Shown: positions 38,527-48,162 of the stretch, piece by piece | Layout of the letters: each line of letters begins with the position of its first letter | Numbering within the stretch: position 1 is the stretch's first letter | DNA from: CAIOYC01 sp965277345 | Lineage (GTDB): Bacteria > Pseudomonadota > Alphaproteobacteria > Caulobacterales > Caulobacteraceae | Direction: 5' to 3' | Assembly (NCBI GenBank): GCA_965277345.1 | Contig: CBDICI010000001.1 | Coordinates: 1 to 64,000, forward strand | Length of the DNA: 64,000 nucleotides | Program-made: the position numbers and the translations under genes | Notes under the pieces: model-generated | The model's input: only the letters and a program-made list of their open reading frames with translations | Database searches by the model: none | Told to the model about the DNA's origin: nothing

Positions 38527-39810
38527 TCAGACCCTGGCGAAGATGACGGCGGCGTTGGTGCCGCCGAAGCCGAAGGAGTTGGACATGGCCACGTCGATCT
38601 TCATCGGCTTCCTGGTGTGGGGGACCAGATCCATCACCGTCTCCACATCCGGATGGTCCAGATTGATGGTCGGCGGGGCCACCTGGTCGCGGATGGCCAG
38701 GATGGCGAAGATCGACTCGATCGCCCCGGCGGCGCCCAGCAGGTGCCCGGTCATCGACTTGGTGGACGACATGGCCACGTTCCGGGCGTGATCGCCCAGG
38801 AACCGCTCCACCGCCCCCACCTCGATCCCGTCGGCCATGGTGGAGGTGCCGTGGGCGTTCACATAGTCGATGTCCGACGGCGCAAGGCCGCTGTCCTTCA
38901 GCGCCGCCTTCATGGCGCGCAGGCCCCCGTCGCCGTCCTCGGACGGGGCGGTGATGTGATAGGCGTCGCCGGAGAGGCCATAGCCCACCACCTCGGCATA
39001 GATCCTGGCGCCGCGGGCCTTGGCGTGTTCGTACTCTTCCACCACCACCACGCCGGCGCCCTCGCCCATGACGAAGCCGTCGCGGTCGCGGTCATAGGGG
39101 CGCGAGGCCTTGGTGGGCGCGTCGTTATACTTGGTGACCATGGCGCGGCAGGCGACGAAGCCGGCGATGCCGAGCTTGCAGATCGCCGCCTCGGCTCCGC
39201 CGGCCACCATCACGTCCGCGTCGCCGTACTTGATCAGGCGCACCGCGTCGCCGATGGCGTGCGCGCCGGTGGCGCAGGCGGTGACCACCGAATGGTTCGG
39301 CCCCTTGAACCCATGGCGGATCGAGACGTGGCCCGAGGCCAGGTTGATCAGCGCCGAGGGGATGAAGAAGGGCGAGACCCGGCGCGGACCCTTGGCCTCC
39401 AGCTCCAGCGTGGTGTCGGCGATGGTGGAGAGGCCGCCGATGCCGGAGCCGATCAGCACCCCGGTGCGCTCGCGCTCCGCCTCGTCCTCGGGCGCCCAGC
39501 CGGAATCCTTCACCGCTTCGTCGGCGGCGGCCACGGCGTAGAGGATGAAGTCGTCGATGCGGCGGCGGTCCTTGGCCGACATCACCTGGTCAGGGTCGAA
39601 CGATCCGGCCACGTCCGGGCCGCCGCCGCCGCGCCCGTCTACCCGCGGCACCTCGCAGGCCACCTGGCAGCCATAGCCCTCGGCGTCGAAGGCGGTGATC
39701 CGTCCCGCGCCGGACGTGCCGGCGAGGATGTTCTTCCAGCTTTCCTTCACCCCCCAGCCGAGCGGGGTCAGGAGGCCGATACCGGTGACCACGACGCGAC
39801 GCATACGCAC
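38527..39810 (-). CDS. fabF: Beta-ketoacyl-ACP synthase II
   Basis: It condenses malonyl-ACP with acyl-ACP in chain elongation. The 427-residue protein has the thiolase-fold Cys-His-His triad: VVTACATGAHAIGDA (about residue 172), VNAHGTSTMADG (about 312) and STKSMTGHLLGAAGAIES (about 350). FGFGGTNA is near the end. It is downstream of acpP, separated by a strong hairpin, and followed closely by mltG. Confidence 0.98.
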   Translation of the reverse strand: MRMRRVVVTGIGLLTPLGWGVKESWKNILAGTSGAGRITAFDAEGYGCQVACEVPRVDGRGGGGPDVAGSFDPDQVMSAKDRRRIDDFILYAVAAADEAVKDSGWAPEDEAERERTGVLIGSGIGGLSTIADTTLELEAKGPRRVSPFFIPSALINLASGHVSIRHGFKGPNHSVVTACATGAHAIGDAVRLIKYGDADVMVAGGAEAAICKLGIAGFVACRAMVTKYNDAPTKASRPYDRDRDGFVMGEGAGVVVVEEYEHAKARGARIYAEVVGYGLSGDAYHITAPSEDGDGGLRAMKAALKDSGLAPSDIDYVNAHGTSTMADGIEVGAVERFLGDHARNVAMSSTKSMTGHLLGAAGAIESIFAILAIRDQVAPPTINLDHPDVETVMDLVPHTRKPMKIDVAMSNSFGFGGTNAAVIFARV

Positions 39811-39856
39811 TCCCAGGCTTCGTCCCGACTCGCCGGAACTCTATGCACCATAGACT

Positions 39857-39892
39857 AAGCGCGCGCCCCGCATATTGCACGGGCGCGCGCTT
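39857..39892 (-). terminator. Hairpin between acpP and fabF
   Basis: A perfect 12-base-pair stem (AAGCGCGCGCCC with GGGCGCGCGCTT) closes a 12-base loop. There is no long T tract on the leftward strand, so it may be a partial terminator or RNA-stability element that lets acpP be made in excess over fabF. The role is inferred from position. Confidence 0.6.
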
Positions 39893-39923
39893 TCACAGGG
39901 GCGCAGGACCAGACGGCGGCGGC

Positions 39924-40163
39924 TCAGCCGCCCTGTTTTTCCTGGATGAACTTCACCGCGTCGCCCACGGTTTGGATGTGTTCGGCGGCGTCGTCGGGGA
40001 TTTCGATGTCGAATTCCTCCTCGAAGGCCATGACCAGTTCGACGTTATCAAGGCTGTCAGCGCCAAGGTCGTCGATGAAGCTGGCCTTCTCGGTCACCTT
40101 CTCCGGGTCCGCGTCGAGGTGTTCGATGACGATCTTGCGGACGCGTTCAAGGGTGTCGGACAT
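39924..40163 (-). CDS. acpP: Acyl carrier protein
   Basis: It carries growing acyl chains on 4'-phosphopantetheine. The 79-residue acidic protein has the DSL motif in DDLGADSLDNVELVMAFEEE with the modified Ser at about residue 37. ERVRKIVIEHLDADPEKV starts the first helix. It is ordinary for the family. fabF follows 113 bases downstream across a hairpin; fabG, its usual upstream neighbour, is now separated from it by a rightward histidine kinase gene. Confidence 0.98.
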   Translation of the reverse strand: MSDTLERVRKIVIEHLDADPEKVTEKASFIDDLGADSLDNVELVMAFEEEFDIEIPDDAAEHIQTVGDAVKFIQEKQGG

Positions 40164-40464
40164 GCTTGTAAGCCCCTGGGCTGTTTAGGTTCACCCCTCG
40201 CAAACGCCGAGCGGGGCCTGTGGTTTCGGGTCGGACCTTTTCACTCAGTCCGCGCGCCACGGCAAGGCTTCAAACCCTGGCCGCCGCTGTCATCCGTGGC
40301 CTAGCATACTCTTTTTGGGGTGAGAAGCGCCGAAGGGACGCCGCGTTCGCGGGGGCGGAAAACCCGTACGGCCAAGGCCCGGCGCCCTTGCGGCATTTCG
40401 CCCGCCCAAGGTTAATCCATGCGAAGGAGTTTCACGTGCACGGTCCGCCCTGACGGGAGGCGCC
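40164..40464. other. Divergent intergenic region between acpP and the histidine kinase
   Basis: 301 bases with no gene that I can support. It must hold the leftward acpP promoter and the rightward kinase promoter. A ribosome site (GGGAGGCGCC) lies just before the kinase ATG. I found no clear LexA or CtrA pattern. Confidence 0.5.
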
Positions 40465-42834
40465 ATGCACAGTCTGCTGAAGGACGGCGAGATCGGCGGT
40501 GAGCGCCGGCTGCATTTTCTCGACATGGCGAGCGCCATGGCGGGTGTGGGCTATTGGGTCTATTCGCTGACCGACGGCCAGATCGCCTGGTCCAGGCAGG
40601 TCTACGCCATCCACGGCGTCAGCCGCGACAGTTTCGAGCCCACGCTCGACGTGGCCCTCGCCTTCTATCACCCCGAGGACCGCGCGACGATCGAGGCCCA
40701 TATCCGCCGCGCCGTGGAGGACGGGCTGGGCTATGACATCCGCCTGCGCCTGATCCGGGCCGACGGCGCGCTGCGCCATGTCACGGCCAAGGCGGAGTGC
40801 GAGCGCGACGCGGACGGCCGGGTGATCACCCTGTTCGGCGTGTTCCAGGACGTGACCGACCAGACCCTGGCGCTGGAGCGGGCGGAGAACGCCGCGCGCC
40901 GGGCGGCCCTGGCCGAGAATATCGTCGGGCTCGGCCACTGGCGGGTGGAGTATCCGGCCCACACCCTCACCTGGTCGGACGAGATGTACGGCATCTACGG
41001 GTTGGAGCCGGGCGAGCCGGTGAGCGTGGAGCGCGTCATGGCGCTGGTCCATCCCGACGACCGCGACATGGTGGTCGAGCGCCTGAGGCGCGACCTGGCC
41101 GGCGAGGTCGAACCGAACCGGCCGCTGATGCGCATCAACCGTCCCGACGGGGCGATGCGCTGGGCGGTGGGCGACACGCGGGTGGAGTACGCGGCGGACG
41201 GGCGCAGGCTGGCCCTGTTCGGCACCCTGCGCGATGTGACGCGCGAGACCCTGGCGGAGCGCCGGCTGGAGGAGAGCGAGGCCCGCTATCGCCGGCTGGC
41301 GGATCATTCCACCGACGTGATCGTGGTGATCGGCGAGGGGGCCAGGATCGAGTACGTCTCGCCCGCCTGCGCCACCTTCGGCTACGACCCGGAGGAGCTG
41401 ATCGGTCGGCGCACCATCGACCTTGTGCATCCCGACGACGTGGCCTTCGCCATCGAGGTGGTCTCCAGCCTCCTCGCCGGGGAGCCCATCGACCGGTCCA
41501 TCCGCCGCGAGTACCGGCTGCGCTGCAAGAACGGCGATTTCCGCTGGATCGAGGGCAATCCCACCTTCATCCCCCGGCCCGAGGGTGGTCCGCCGCAGAT
41601 CCTCACCGTCTATCGCGACGTCACCGCGCGCCGGGCGCTGGAGGACGCGCTGATGGCCGCCCGGGCGGAGGCGGAGCAGGCCGCCAGCGTCAAGTCCGAG
41701 TTCCTGGCCAATATGAGCCACGAACTGCGCACCCCGTTGACCAGCATCCTCGGTTTTTCCGAGCTGCTGCAGCCGCGCCTGGCCGACGATGCGCAGAGCC
41801 GCCATTACGCCACCCGCATCGCCCACGCCGCCGACGCGCTGCTGAACGCCGTCAACGACATCCTGGACTTCTCCAAGCTGGAGGCCGGACAGGTGGAGAT
41901 CGAGCCCCGGCCGGTGGACGTCGCCACCCTGCTGGACAGCGCCGTCGGCCTTTTGGCCCCGCAGGCGGCGCAGAAGGGGCTGGAGCTGATCTGCGACGCC
42001 TCTCGCGCGCCGAAATCGGCGCTGATGCTGGACGACACGCGGCTGCGCCAAGTGCTGCTGAACCTGATCAGCAACGCGGTGAAGTTCACCGGCGCCGGCG
42101 CCGTCACCGTATCGGTGGCCCCGGTCGCGCGCGGCCGGCGGCTGCGCTTCGAGGTGCGCGACACCGGCAGCGGCATTCCCGCCGACCGACTGGACCGACT
42201 GTTCAAGCGCTTCTCCCAGATGGACGCCTCCACCACCCGCCTGTATGGCGGCACGGGGCTCGGTCTCGCCATCTGCAAGGGCCTGGTGGAGGCCATGGGC
42301 GGCGTCATCGGGGTCACGAGCGTGCTCGGCGAGGGCAGCGTCTTCCATGTCGAGACGCCGCTGGTGAAGGCCAAGACGGCGGCCTGGACCCCCGCCGAGG
42401 ACGGCGCGGACGCGGACGATGCGCTCGACGGACTGCGCCTCCTGGTGGTGGACGACAACCCGGCCAACCGCGAGCTGGTGCGGTTGATCGGCGGCGCGGT
42501 GGGGCTGGAGGTGATGGAGGCCGACTGCGGCGAGGCGGCGGTAAGCCTCGCCCGCCACCACGCCGTCGACCTGATCCTGATGGACATGCGGATGCCGGGC
42601 ATGGACGGGGAGACCGCCGCGCGCGCCATCGCCGGCGGCGGCGGCCCTAACGCGGAAACGCCGATCCTGGCGTTCAGCGCCGATGTGGTCAGCGCGCCGG
42701 GCGTCGCCGGGGCGTTCGGCCCCTTCGCCGGCGCCATCCCCAAACCGCTGGTCCCCGCGGCGCTGATCCGGGGCCTGCGCGAGGCCCTGGCCGAGGCGTC
42801 GCCAGGAAACCCCGCCGCCATCTCCGCCGCCTGA
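40465..42834 (+). CDS. PAS-domain hybrid histidine kinase
   Basis: A 789-residue sensor without membrane segments, so probably cytoplasmic. It has three PAS/PAC domains (about residues 15-135, 145-265 and 275-395, each ending in a GVFQDVTD-, GTLRDVTR- or TVYRDVTA-like PAC strand). A short coiled segment precedes the HisKA domain with the phospho-His in FLANMSHELRTPLTSILGF (about 420). The HATPase has NLISNAVKFTG, DTGSGIP and GGTGLGLAICKGL (about 530-605), and the C-terminal receiver has VVDDNPANREL and LILMDMRMPGMDG (about 660-715). The signal and partner are unknown. It sits inside the fab cluster. Confidence 0.93.
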   Translation: MHSLLKDGEIGGERRLHFLDMASAMAGVGYWVYSLTDGQIAWSRQVYAIHGVSRDSFEPTLDVALAFYHPEDRATIEAHIRRAVEDGLGYDIRLRLIRADGALRHVTAKAECERDADGRVITLFGVFQDVTDQTLALERAENAARRAALAENIVGLGHWRVEYPAHTLTWSDEMYGIYGLEPGEPVSVERVMALVHPDDRDMVVERLRRDLAGEVEPNRPLMRINRPDGAMRWAVGDTRVEYAADGRRLALFGTLRDVTRETLAERRLEESEARYRRLADHSTDVIVVIGEGARIEYVSPACATFGYDPEELIGRRTIDLVHPDDVAFAIEVVSSLLAGEPIDRSIRREYRLRCKNGDFRWIEGNPTFIPRPEGGPPQILTVYRDVTARRALEDALMAARAEAEQAASVKSEFLANMSHELRTPLTSILGFSELLQPRLADDAQSRHYATRIAHAADALLNAVNDILDFSKLEAGQVEIEPRPVDVATLLDSAVGLLAPQAAQKGLELICDASRAPKSALMLDDTRLRQVLLNLISNAVKFTGAGAVTVSVAPVARGRRLRFEVRDTGSGIPADRLDRLFKRFSQMDASTTRLYGGTGLGLAICKGLVEAMGGVIGVTSVLGEGSVFHVETPLVKAKTAAWTPAEDGADADDALDGLRLLVVDDNPANRELVRLIGGAVGLEVMEADCGEAAVSLARHHAVDLILMDMRMPGMDGETAARAIAGGGGPNAETPILAFSADVVSAPGVAGAFGPFAGAIPKPLVPAALIRGLREALAEASPGNPAAISAA

Positions 42835-42944
42835 CCCGGCCCCGCGCCGAGCGCCCGCAGCCGCCGCCGCTCGGCCGATCTGAACCCGCCAAGGGGCGAA
42901 CTGCGACAGCGGCTTCCGCTTCAGGGACTGTTTGAAACTGCCCT

Positions 42945-43068
42945 TGCGTGCTTCGAGACGCGAGCAAGCTCGCTCCTCAGCATGACGAATGGGGTTGGAG
43001 GTCGCCATCGTTCGTCATCCTGAGGAGCCCTTGAAGAGGGCGTCTCGAAGGACGCAGGCGTCCTAAAC
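42945..43068. repeat. Inverted pair of GCTTCGAGACGC repeats
   Basis: The forward copy reads GCGTGCTTCGAGACGCGAGC onward to CTCAGCATGACGAA and the inverted copy TTCGTCATCCTGAGGAGC onward to GCGTCTCGAAGGACGC. The pair closely matches the one at 7543-7654. It lies between the convergent kinase and fabG genes. Confidence 0.85.
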
Positions 43069-43076
43069 CGCCCCCC

Positions 43077-43826
43077 TCAGATCATCGCCATGCCGCCGTT
43101 CACGTGCAGGGTCTGACCGGTGACGTAGGCGGCCTCATTGCTGGCGAGGAAGACGCAGGCCGCGCCGATGTCGGCGCCGGCGCCGAGGCGCCCGGTGGGG
43201 ATGGTCTCCAGGATGCGCGCCTTCTGCGCTTCGTTCAGCGCATCGGTCATCGGGCTTTCGATGAAGCCGGGCGCGATACAGTTGGCGGTGATCCCGCGCG
43301 AGGCGACCTCGGCGGCCATGGACTTGGTGAAGCCGATCATGCCGGCCTTGGACGCCGCATAGTTAGCCTGGCCGGGATTGCCGGTGACGCCCACCACCGA
43401 GGCGACGCCGATGATGCGGCCATGGCGACGCTTGAACATGCCCTTCAGGGCCGCACGGGACAGGCGGAAATAGCTCTCCAGATTGATACGCAGCACCGAC
43501 TGGAAGTCCTCGTCCTTCATGCGCAGCAAAAGCCCGTCCTTGGTCACCCCGGCATTGGCCACCAGGATATCCACCGGCCCGGCCTTGGCGTCGGCCGCCG
43601 CGATCAGCCCGTCCGCGCCCTCCGGCGTGGAAAGATCGGCGGTGAGCACCGTGGTGCGCTCGCCCCGCGCCCCGCCGAGGGTTTCCGCCAACGCCGCCAG
43701 CGCCGCCTCCCGCGTGCCGGACAGCACCACGTGCGCGCCCTGCTGGTGCAGCGACCGCGCGATGGCCCCGCCGATGCCGCCGGACGCGCCGGTGACCAGG
43801 GCGGTCTTGCCTGAGAGGTCGAACAT
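43077..43826 (-). CDS. fabG: 3-oxoacyl-ACP reductase
   Basis: It reduces beta-ketoacyl-ACP with NADPH. The 249-residue short-chain dehydrogenase has the cofactor loop TGASGGIGGAIA (about residues 13-24), NAG in VANAGVTKDG, the catalytic Ser in IGVASVVGVTG and the YAASK pair (about 155-159), then IAPGFIESPM. ATG 43826 is chosen because the longer frame upstream has no family match. Its normal upstream partner fabD is now about 4.8 kb away, so it needs its own promoter in 43827-43976. Confidence 0.97.
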   Translation of the reverse strand: MFDLSGKTALVTGASGGIGGAIARSLHQQGAHVVLSGTREAALAALAETLGGARGERTTVLTADLSTPEGADGLIAAADAKAGPVDILVANAGVTKDGLLLRMKDEDFQSVLRINLESYFRLSRAALKGMFKRRHGRIIGVASVVGVTGNPGQANYAASKAGMIGFTKSMAAEVASRGITANCIAPGFIESPMTDALNEAQKARILETIPTGRLGAGADIGAACVFLASNEAAYVTGQTLHVNGGMAMI

Positions 43827-43976
43827 CGAGCGTTTCCTTCCCTGCCCGCCCCGCCGGCGAAGCCACGCGGTATAGGCGATCGGTGAAGGGCGGGGAAGGC
43901 TGGGCGGGGGAAGGCCGGGCGCAGAGGTCGCACAAGGCCCTCGCAACCGTCGCGCGAAGCGCATTATGCTGGGAAC

Positions 43977-44531
43977 ATGCGGCTAAGCTGGAACGAAGTG
44001 CGGGCGAGAGCGGCGGTTTTCGCCACCGAGTGGGAATCCGCGTCCTATGAGCGCGGCGAAACCCAGAGTTTCTACAACGACTTCTTCCAAATTTTCGGTG
44101 TCAGGCGCCGCCAGGTCGCCACCTTCGAGGAGCCGGTCAAGAAGCTTGGCGACAAACAGGGCTTCATCGACCTGCTTTGGAAGGGTGTGCTGCTCGTCGA
44201 GCACAAGAGTGCGGGGCGCAACCTCACCCGCGCCAAGGAGCAAGCCCTCGACTACTTCCCTGGCCTGAAGTCCTACGAACTGCCGCGCTACGTTCTGGTC
44301 AGCGATTTCCAGACCTTCGACCTCCACGATCTCGACACCGGCGAGGCGTTGTCGTTCCGCTTGGCCGATCTGCCCGCCCATGTGGAGCGGTTCGGCTTCG
44401 TCATGGGGGTCGAGCGGCGCACCTTCCGCGACCAGGACCCGTCGAACGTCCTGGCCTCCGAGCTGATGGCCAAGGTGCACGATGCGCTGAAGGACTCGGG
44501 CTATGTGGGGCACGAACTGGAGCGCTATCTA
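43977..44531 (+). pseudogene. MmeI-like R-M enzyme, N-terminal nuclease piece
   Basis: 185 codons. A PD-(D/E)XK-type site is visible as Asp in FIDLLW and Glu-x-Lys in LLVEHKSAG (about residues 62-76), the arrangement used by MmeI. The start RLSWNEVRARAAVFATEW is typical of the family. The segment runs through the beginning of the helical spacer and stops at the CTAG used by the first IS copy. The frame continues artificially into the IS to 44687. Confidence 0.88.
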
Positions 44532-45374
44532 GGCTCAGGACTCATTGATCATAGCCAGAAGATGACGGTTGCGGCGAGTGCGATTGCGGACATGAAGGTG
44601 TGTGCGCAGCGGTCGTATCGGGTGTGGATGCGCCGCCAGTCCTTGAGGCGTCCGAACATGTTCTCGACCTTGTGGCGCTGGCGGTAGAGGGTCTTGTCGT
44701 AGGGTATTTGGACCTTGCGGTTGGCTTTGGATGGGATGCACGGGGTGATGCCTCTGGCGATCAGGGCCTGTCGGAACCAGTTGGCGTCGTAACCCCGGTC
44801 GCCGAGCAGGGCCTTGGCCTTGGGCAGGGCGTCGATCATCAGGGCCGCGCCCTTGTAGTCGCTCATTTGACCCTCTGAGAGCAGCATGACCAGAGGCCGC
44901 CCCTCGCCGTCGCAGATGGCGTGGAGTTTTGAGTTCAGCCCGCCCTTGGTGCGTCCGATACGTCGGGGAACAGCCCCTTTTTGAGCAGGCTGGCCGCCGT
45001 CCGGTGGGCCTTCAGGTGGGTGGCGTCGATCATCAGCCGCTCAGGCTTTGGCCCCTTGGCCGCCAGTTCGGAGAAGATGCGGTTGAACACCCCCAGCCGG
45101 CTCCAGCGGACGAAGCGGTTGTAGATGGTCTTGTGCGGGCCGTAGTCCTTGGGCGCGTCGCGCCAGCGCAGGCCGTTCCTGATGACGAAGATGATGCCCG
45201 AGATCACCCGCCGATCATCGACCCTGGGCATCCCGTGCGACAGTGGAAAATACGGCTCGATCCGACGCAACTGCTTGTCCGACAACCAGAACAAATCACT
45301 CATGGCAGGCTCCTCCCACCACCAGTGAATCAGATCACTGCCCCCTCGGGAATCCCTTCAATGGGTCCTGAGCC
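44532..45374 (-). mobile_element. IS5-family insertion sequence (IS427-like), copy 1
   Basis: 843 bases bounded by 17-base inverted repeats (GGCTCAGGACTCATTGA and, at the other end, GGCTCAGGACCCATTGA, one mismatch). It is flanked by a TA duplication in a CTAG target. It contains two overlapping transposase frames on the minus strand. No difference from copy 2 was seen. Confidence 0.95.
44549..45303 (-). CDS. IS5-family transposase, OrfA/OrfB joined by -1 frameshifting (copy 1)
   Basis: OrfA (122 residues, ATG 45303, stop 44935) begins SDLFWLSDKQLRRIEPYFP and has the first DDE Asp in RLMIDATHLK. The second frame carries LLGDRGYDANWF (second Asp) and the Glu in RQRHKVENMFGRLKDWRR, ending at 44549. 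The frames meet at a canonical slippery heptamer A-AAG-GGG (minus strand, 44980-44974), so a full transposase requires a -1 shift. This expression mode is known in this IS group. Confidence 0.9.
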
Positions 45375-45376
45375 TA

Positions 45377-47317
45377 GTGCGGCTCCTGTTCTGCCTCTTC
45401 GCCGACGACACCGGCATCTTTCCCCGAGACGCCTTCGAGACCCTGATCCGGGAGCGCACCCGCGAGGACGGCTCCGATCTCGGCCTTTGGCTGGCGCAGC
45501 TTTGGGAGGTGCTGGATTGCCCGACCGAACGGCGGATGAGCACGCTGGACGAGGACCTCCGCCAGTTCGACTACATCAACGGCGCGCTGTTTTCCGAACG
45601 GCTGCCCATCGCCGCCTTCACCCGCCCCATGCGGGAGCGTCTGTTGGAGGCCTGCACCTTCGACTGGGGCACGATCAGTCCGGCCATCTTCGGCTCCCTG
45701 TTCCAGGCGGTGATGAAGCCGGCCGAACGGCGCAGGAAGGGCGCGCACTACACCACCGAAAGGAATATTCTGAAGCTGATCGGGCCCTTGTTCCTAGACG
45801 ATCTGCGCGCCGAGTTCGAGCGGATCAGGGCCAGGCCCGTGGGGACTCGGCGCTTCAACGAGCTGGCGGACTTCCACGACCGGCTGGCCAAGCTCGCCTT
45901 TTTCGACCCGGCGTGCGGATGCGGCAACTTCCTCGTCATCACCTACCGGCAACTCCGTAGGCTGGAGACGGAAGTGCTGGTGGCCCAGTTCAAGGAGGGT
46001 CGCTCAGCGGTCGAACAGGACTTCGACGTGGGCGCCCTCGCGCGGATCAAGGTCGACGCCTTCTACGGCATCGAGATCGAGGAGTTTCCGGCCCGCATCG
46101 CCGAGGTGGCGCTATGGATGGCAGACCACATCGAGAACAACCGGCTGAGCCTCGAGTTCGGCAAGGCCTATGCTCGCATCCCGTTGGTCACCGCGCCACA
46201 CATCCACCACGGCGACGCCCTGGAGACCGACTGGGCCACCGTGCTGGCCCCCGACCGGTGCAGCTTTGTGCTCGGCAACCCGCCGTTCATTGGGGCCAAG
46301 ATGCAGAGCGAAGCACAGCGCGCGCAGGTGCGCCGCATCGCCCGCCTGCCGGGTTCAGGCGGCACGCTGGACTATGTGGCGGCATGGTTCCTGAAGGCCG
46401 GCGACTACGCCGAGCGCGCGGCTAGGCCCGAGCGGCCGCCCGATGCGCCGGGCGAGGCGGAGCGTTGGGCCAGAGCCTCGACCGGCGATCTGCTCGGCGA
46501 ACAGCTGGCGGTGGACGAAGCGCTGGGCGGCCCCCTGGCGGCGGTGCAAGATCGGCCGGCGCCAAAGATCGCCTTCGTCGCCACCAACTCCATCACACAG
46601 GGCGAACAGGTGGCCCAGCTTTGGCCGCTGCTGTTCCGGCGCTACCGGCTGGAGATCGCCTTCGCCCACCGCACCTTCGCCTGGGGGTCGGACGCCCGGG
46701 GCGTGGCGCACGTGCATGTGGTGATCCTCGGCCTCGCCCGCCGCGGCCAGGAGCCGGCAGAGAAGCGCCTGTTCACCTACGAGAAGGTGGACGGCGACCC
46801 GGTGGAGAGCCGCCACGCCGCGCTGACGGCCTACCTGTTCGGAGCGGAGACGGTGGAGGACCGGCACCTGACGGTGCGGGAAACGCCGCGACCGCTGACA
46901 CCAAGGCTGAAGCTGATCATCGGCTCGAAGCCGATTGATGGCGGTCACTACATTTTTGATAAGGATGGTCGAGCCGAGGTTTTAGCCAAGCATCCTGACG
47001 CCGAAGATCTTTTACGCCCGTATGTCGGGGCGGAAGAATACATCAACGGCGGCGAGCGCTGGATACTAGCTTTGCAAAATGCAGAGCCCACCAGATTGCG
47101 CTCAATGCCGATGATCGCTGAGCGAGTTGCAGCGGTACGTACCGAGCGGGAGAAAAGCCGCAGCGCACCCACAAAGGCCTTGGCGGCTACGCCCACGCTC
47201 TATCATGTGAATGTGCTGCCAAAGGACAGCTTTCTGGTCGTGCCTAAAGTAAGCTCTGAGCGGCGCCATTACGTGCCCCTCGGGTGGCTTGAGCCCCCAA
47301 CCGTTCCAAGCGATCTA
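45377..47317 (+). pseudogene. MmeI-like R-M enzyme, methylase and recognition piece
   Basis: 647 codons. The spacer helix region comes first (RLLFCLFADDTGIF). The N6-adenine methylase follows, with SAM motif I in FFDPACGCGNFL, motif IV FVLGNPPFIGAK and KIAFVATNSITQGEQV, then the start of the target-recognition domain (KPIDGGHYIFDKDG, PYVGAEEYINGGERWIL). The latter part from about 46940 is less GC-rich than the rest, as expected for a variable specificity domain. It ends at the second IS target. Confidence 0.88.
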
Positions 47318-48160
47318 GGCTCAGGACTCATTGATCATAGCCAGAAGATGACGGTTGCGGCGAGTGCGATTGCGGACATGAAGGTGTGTGCGCAGCGGTC
47401 GTATCGGGTGTGGATGCGCCGCCAGTCCTTGAGGCGTCCGAACATGTTCTCGACCTTGTGGCGCTGGCGGTAGAGGGTCTTGTCGTAGGGTATTTGGACC
47501 TTGCGGTTGGCTTTGGATGGGATGCACGGGGTGATGCCTCTGGCGATCAGGGCCTGTCGGAACCAGTTGGCGTCGTAACCCCGGTCGCCGAGCAGGGCCT
47601 TGGCCTTGGGCAGGGCGTCGATCATCAGGGCCGCGCCCTTGTAGTCGCTCATTTGACCCTCTGAGAGCAGCATGACCAGAGGCCGCCCCTCGCCGTCGCA
47701 GATGGCGTGGAGTTTTGAGTTCAGCCCGCCCTTGGTGCGTCCGATACGTCGGGGAACAGCCCCTTTTTGAGCAGGCTGGCCGCCGTCCGGTGGGCCTTCA
47801 GGTGGGTGGCGTCGATCATCAGCCGCTCAGGCTTTGGCCCCTTGGCCGCCAGTTCGGAGAAGATGCGGTTGAACACCCCCAGCCGGCTCCAGCGGACGAA
47901 GCGGTTGTAGATGGTCTTGTGCGGGCCGTAGTCCTTGGGCGCGTCGCGCCAGCGCAGGCCGTTCCTGATGACGAAGATGATGCCCGAGATCACCCGCCGA
48001 TCATCGACCCTGGGCATCCCGTGCGACAGTGGAAAATACGGCTCGATCCGACGCAACTGCTTGTCCGACAACCAGAACAAATCACTCATGGCAGGCTCCT
48101 CCCACCACCAGTGAATCAGATCACTGCCCCCTCGGGAATCCCTTCAATGGGTCCTGAGCC
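47318..48160 (-). mobile_element. IS5-family insertion sequence (IS427-like), copy 2
   Basis: 843 bases with the same inverted repeats and content as copy 1, in the same orientation, 2786 bases downstream. It is flanked by TA from a CTAG target. The two copies and the DNA between them resemble a composite arrangement, but the target duplications show two independent insertions. Confidence 0.95.
47335..48089 (-). CDS. IS5-family transposase, OrfA/OrfB joined by -1 frameshifting (copy 2)
   Basis: Identical in translation to the transposase of copy 1: OrfA from ATG 48089 to stop at 47721, OrfB part ending at 47335, joined at the slippery A-AAG-GGG heptamer (minus strand, 47766-47760). All three DDE residues are present, so the element may still be active. 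Confidence 0.9.
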
Positions 48161-48162
48161 TA

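Noticed and set aside
40432..43008. An 858-codon frame antisense to the histidine kinase
   Set aside because: Entirely opposite a gene with complete PAS, HisKA, HATPase and REC motifs.
45375..47317. The DNA between the two IS copies as a composite transposon cargo
   Set aside because: It is exactly the middle of one R-M gene, and each IS has its own TA target duplication. Two separate insertions explain it better.
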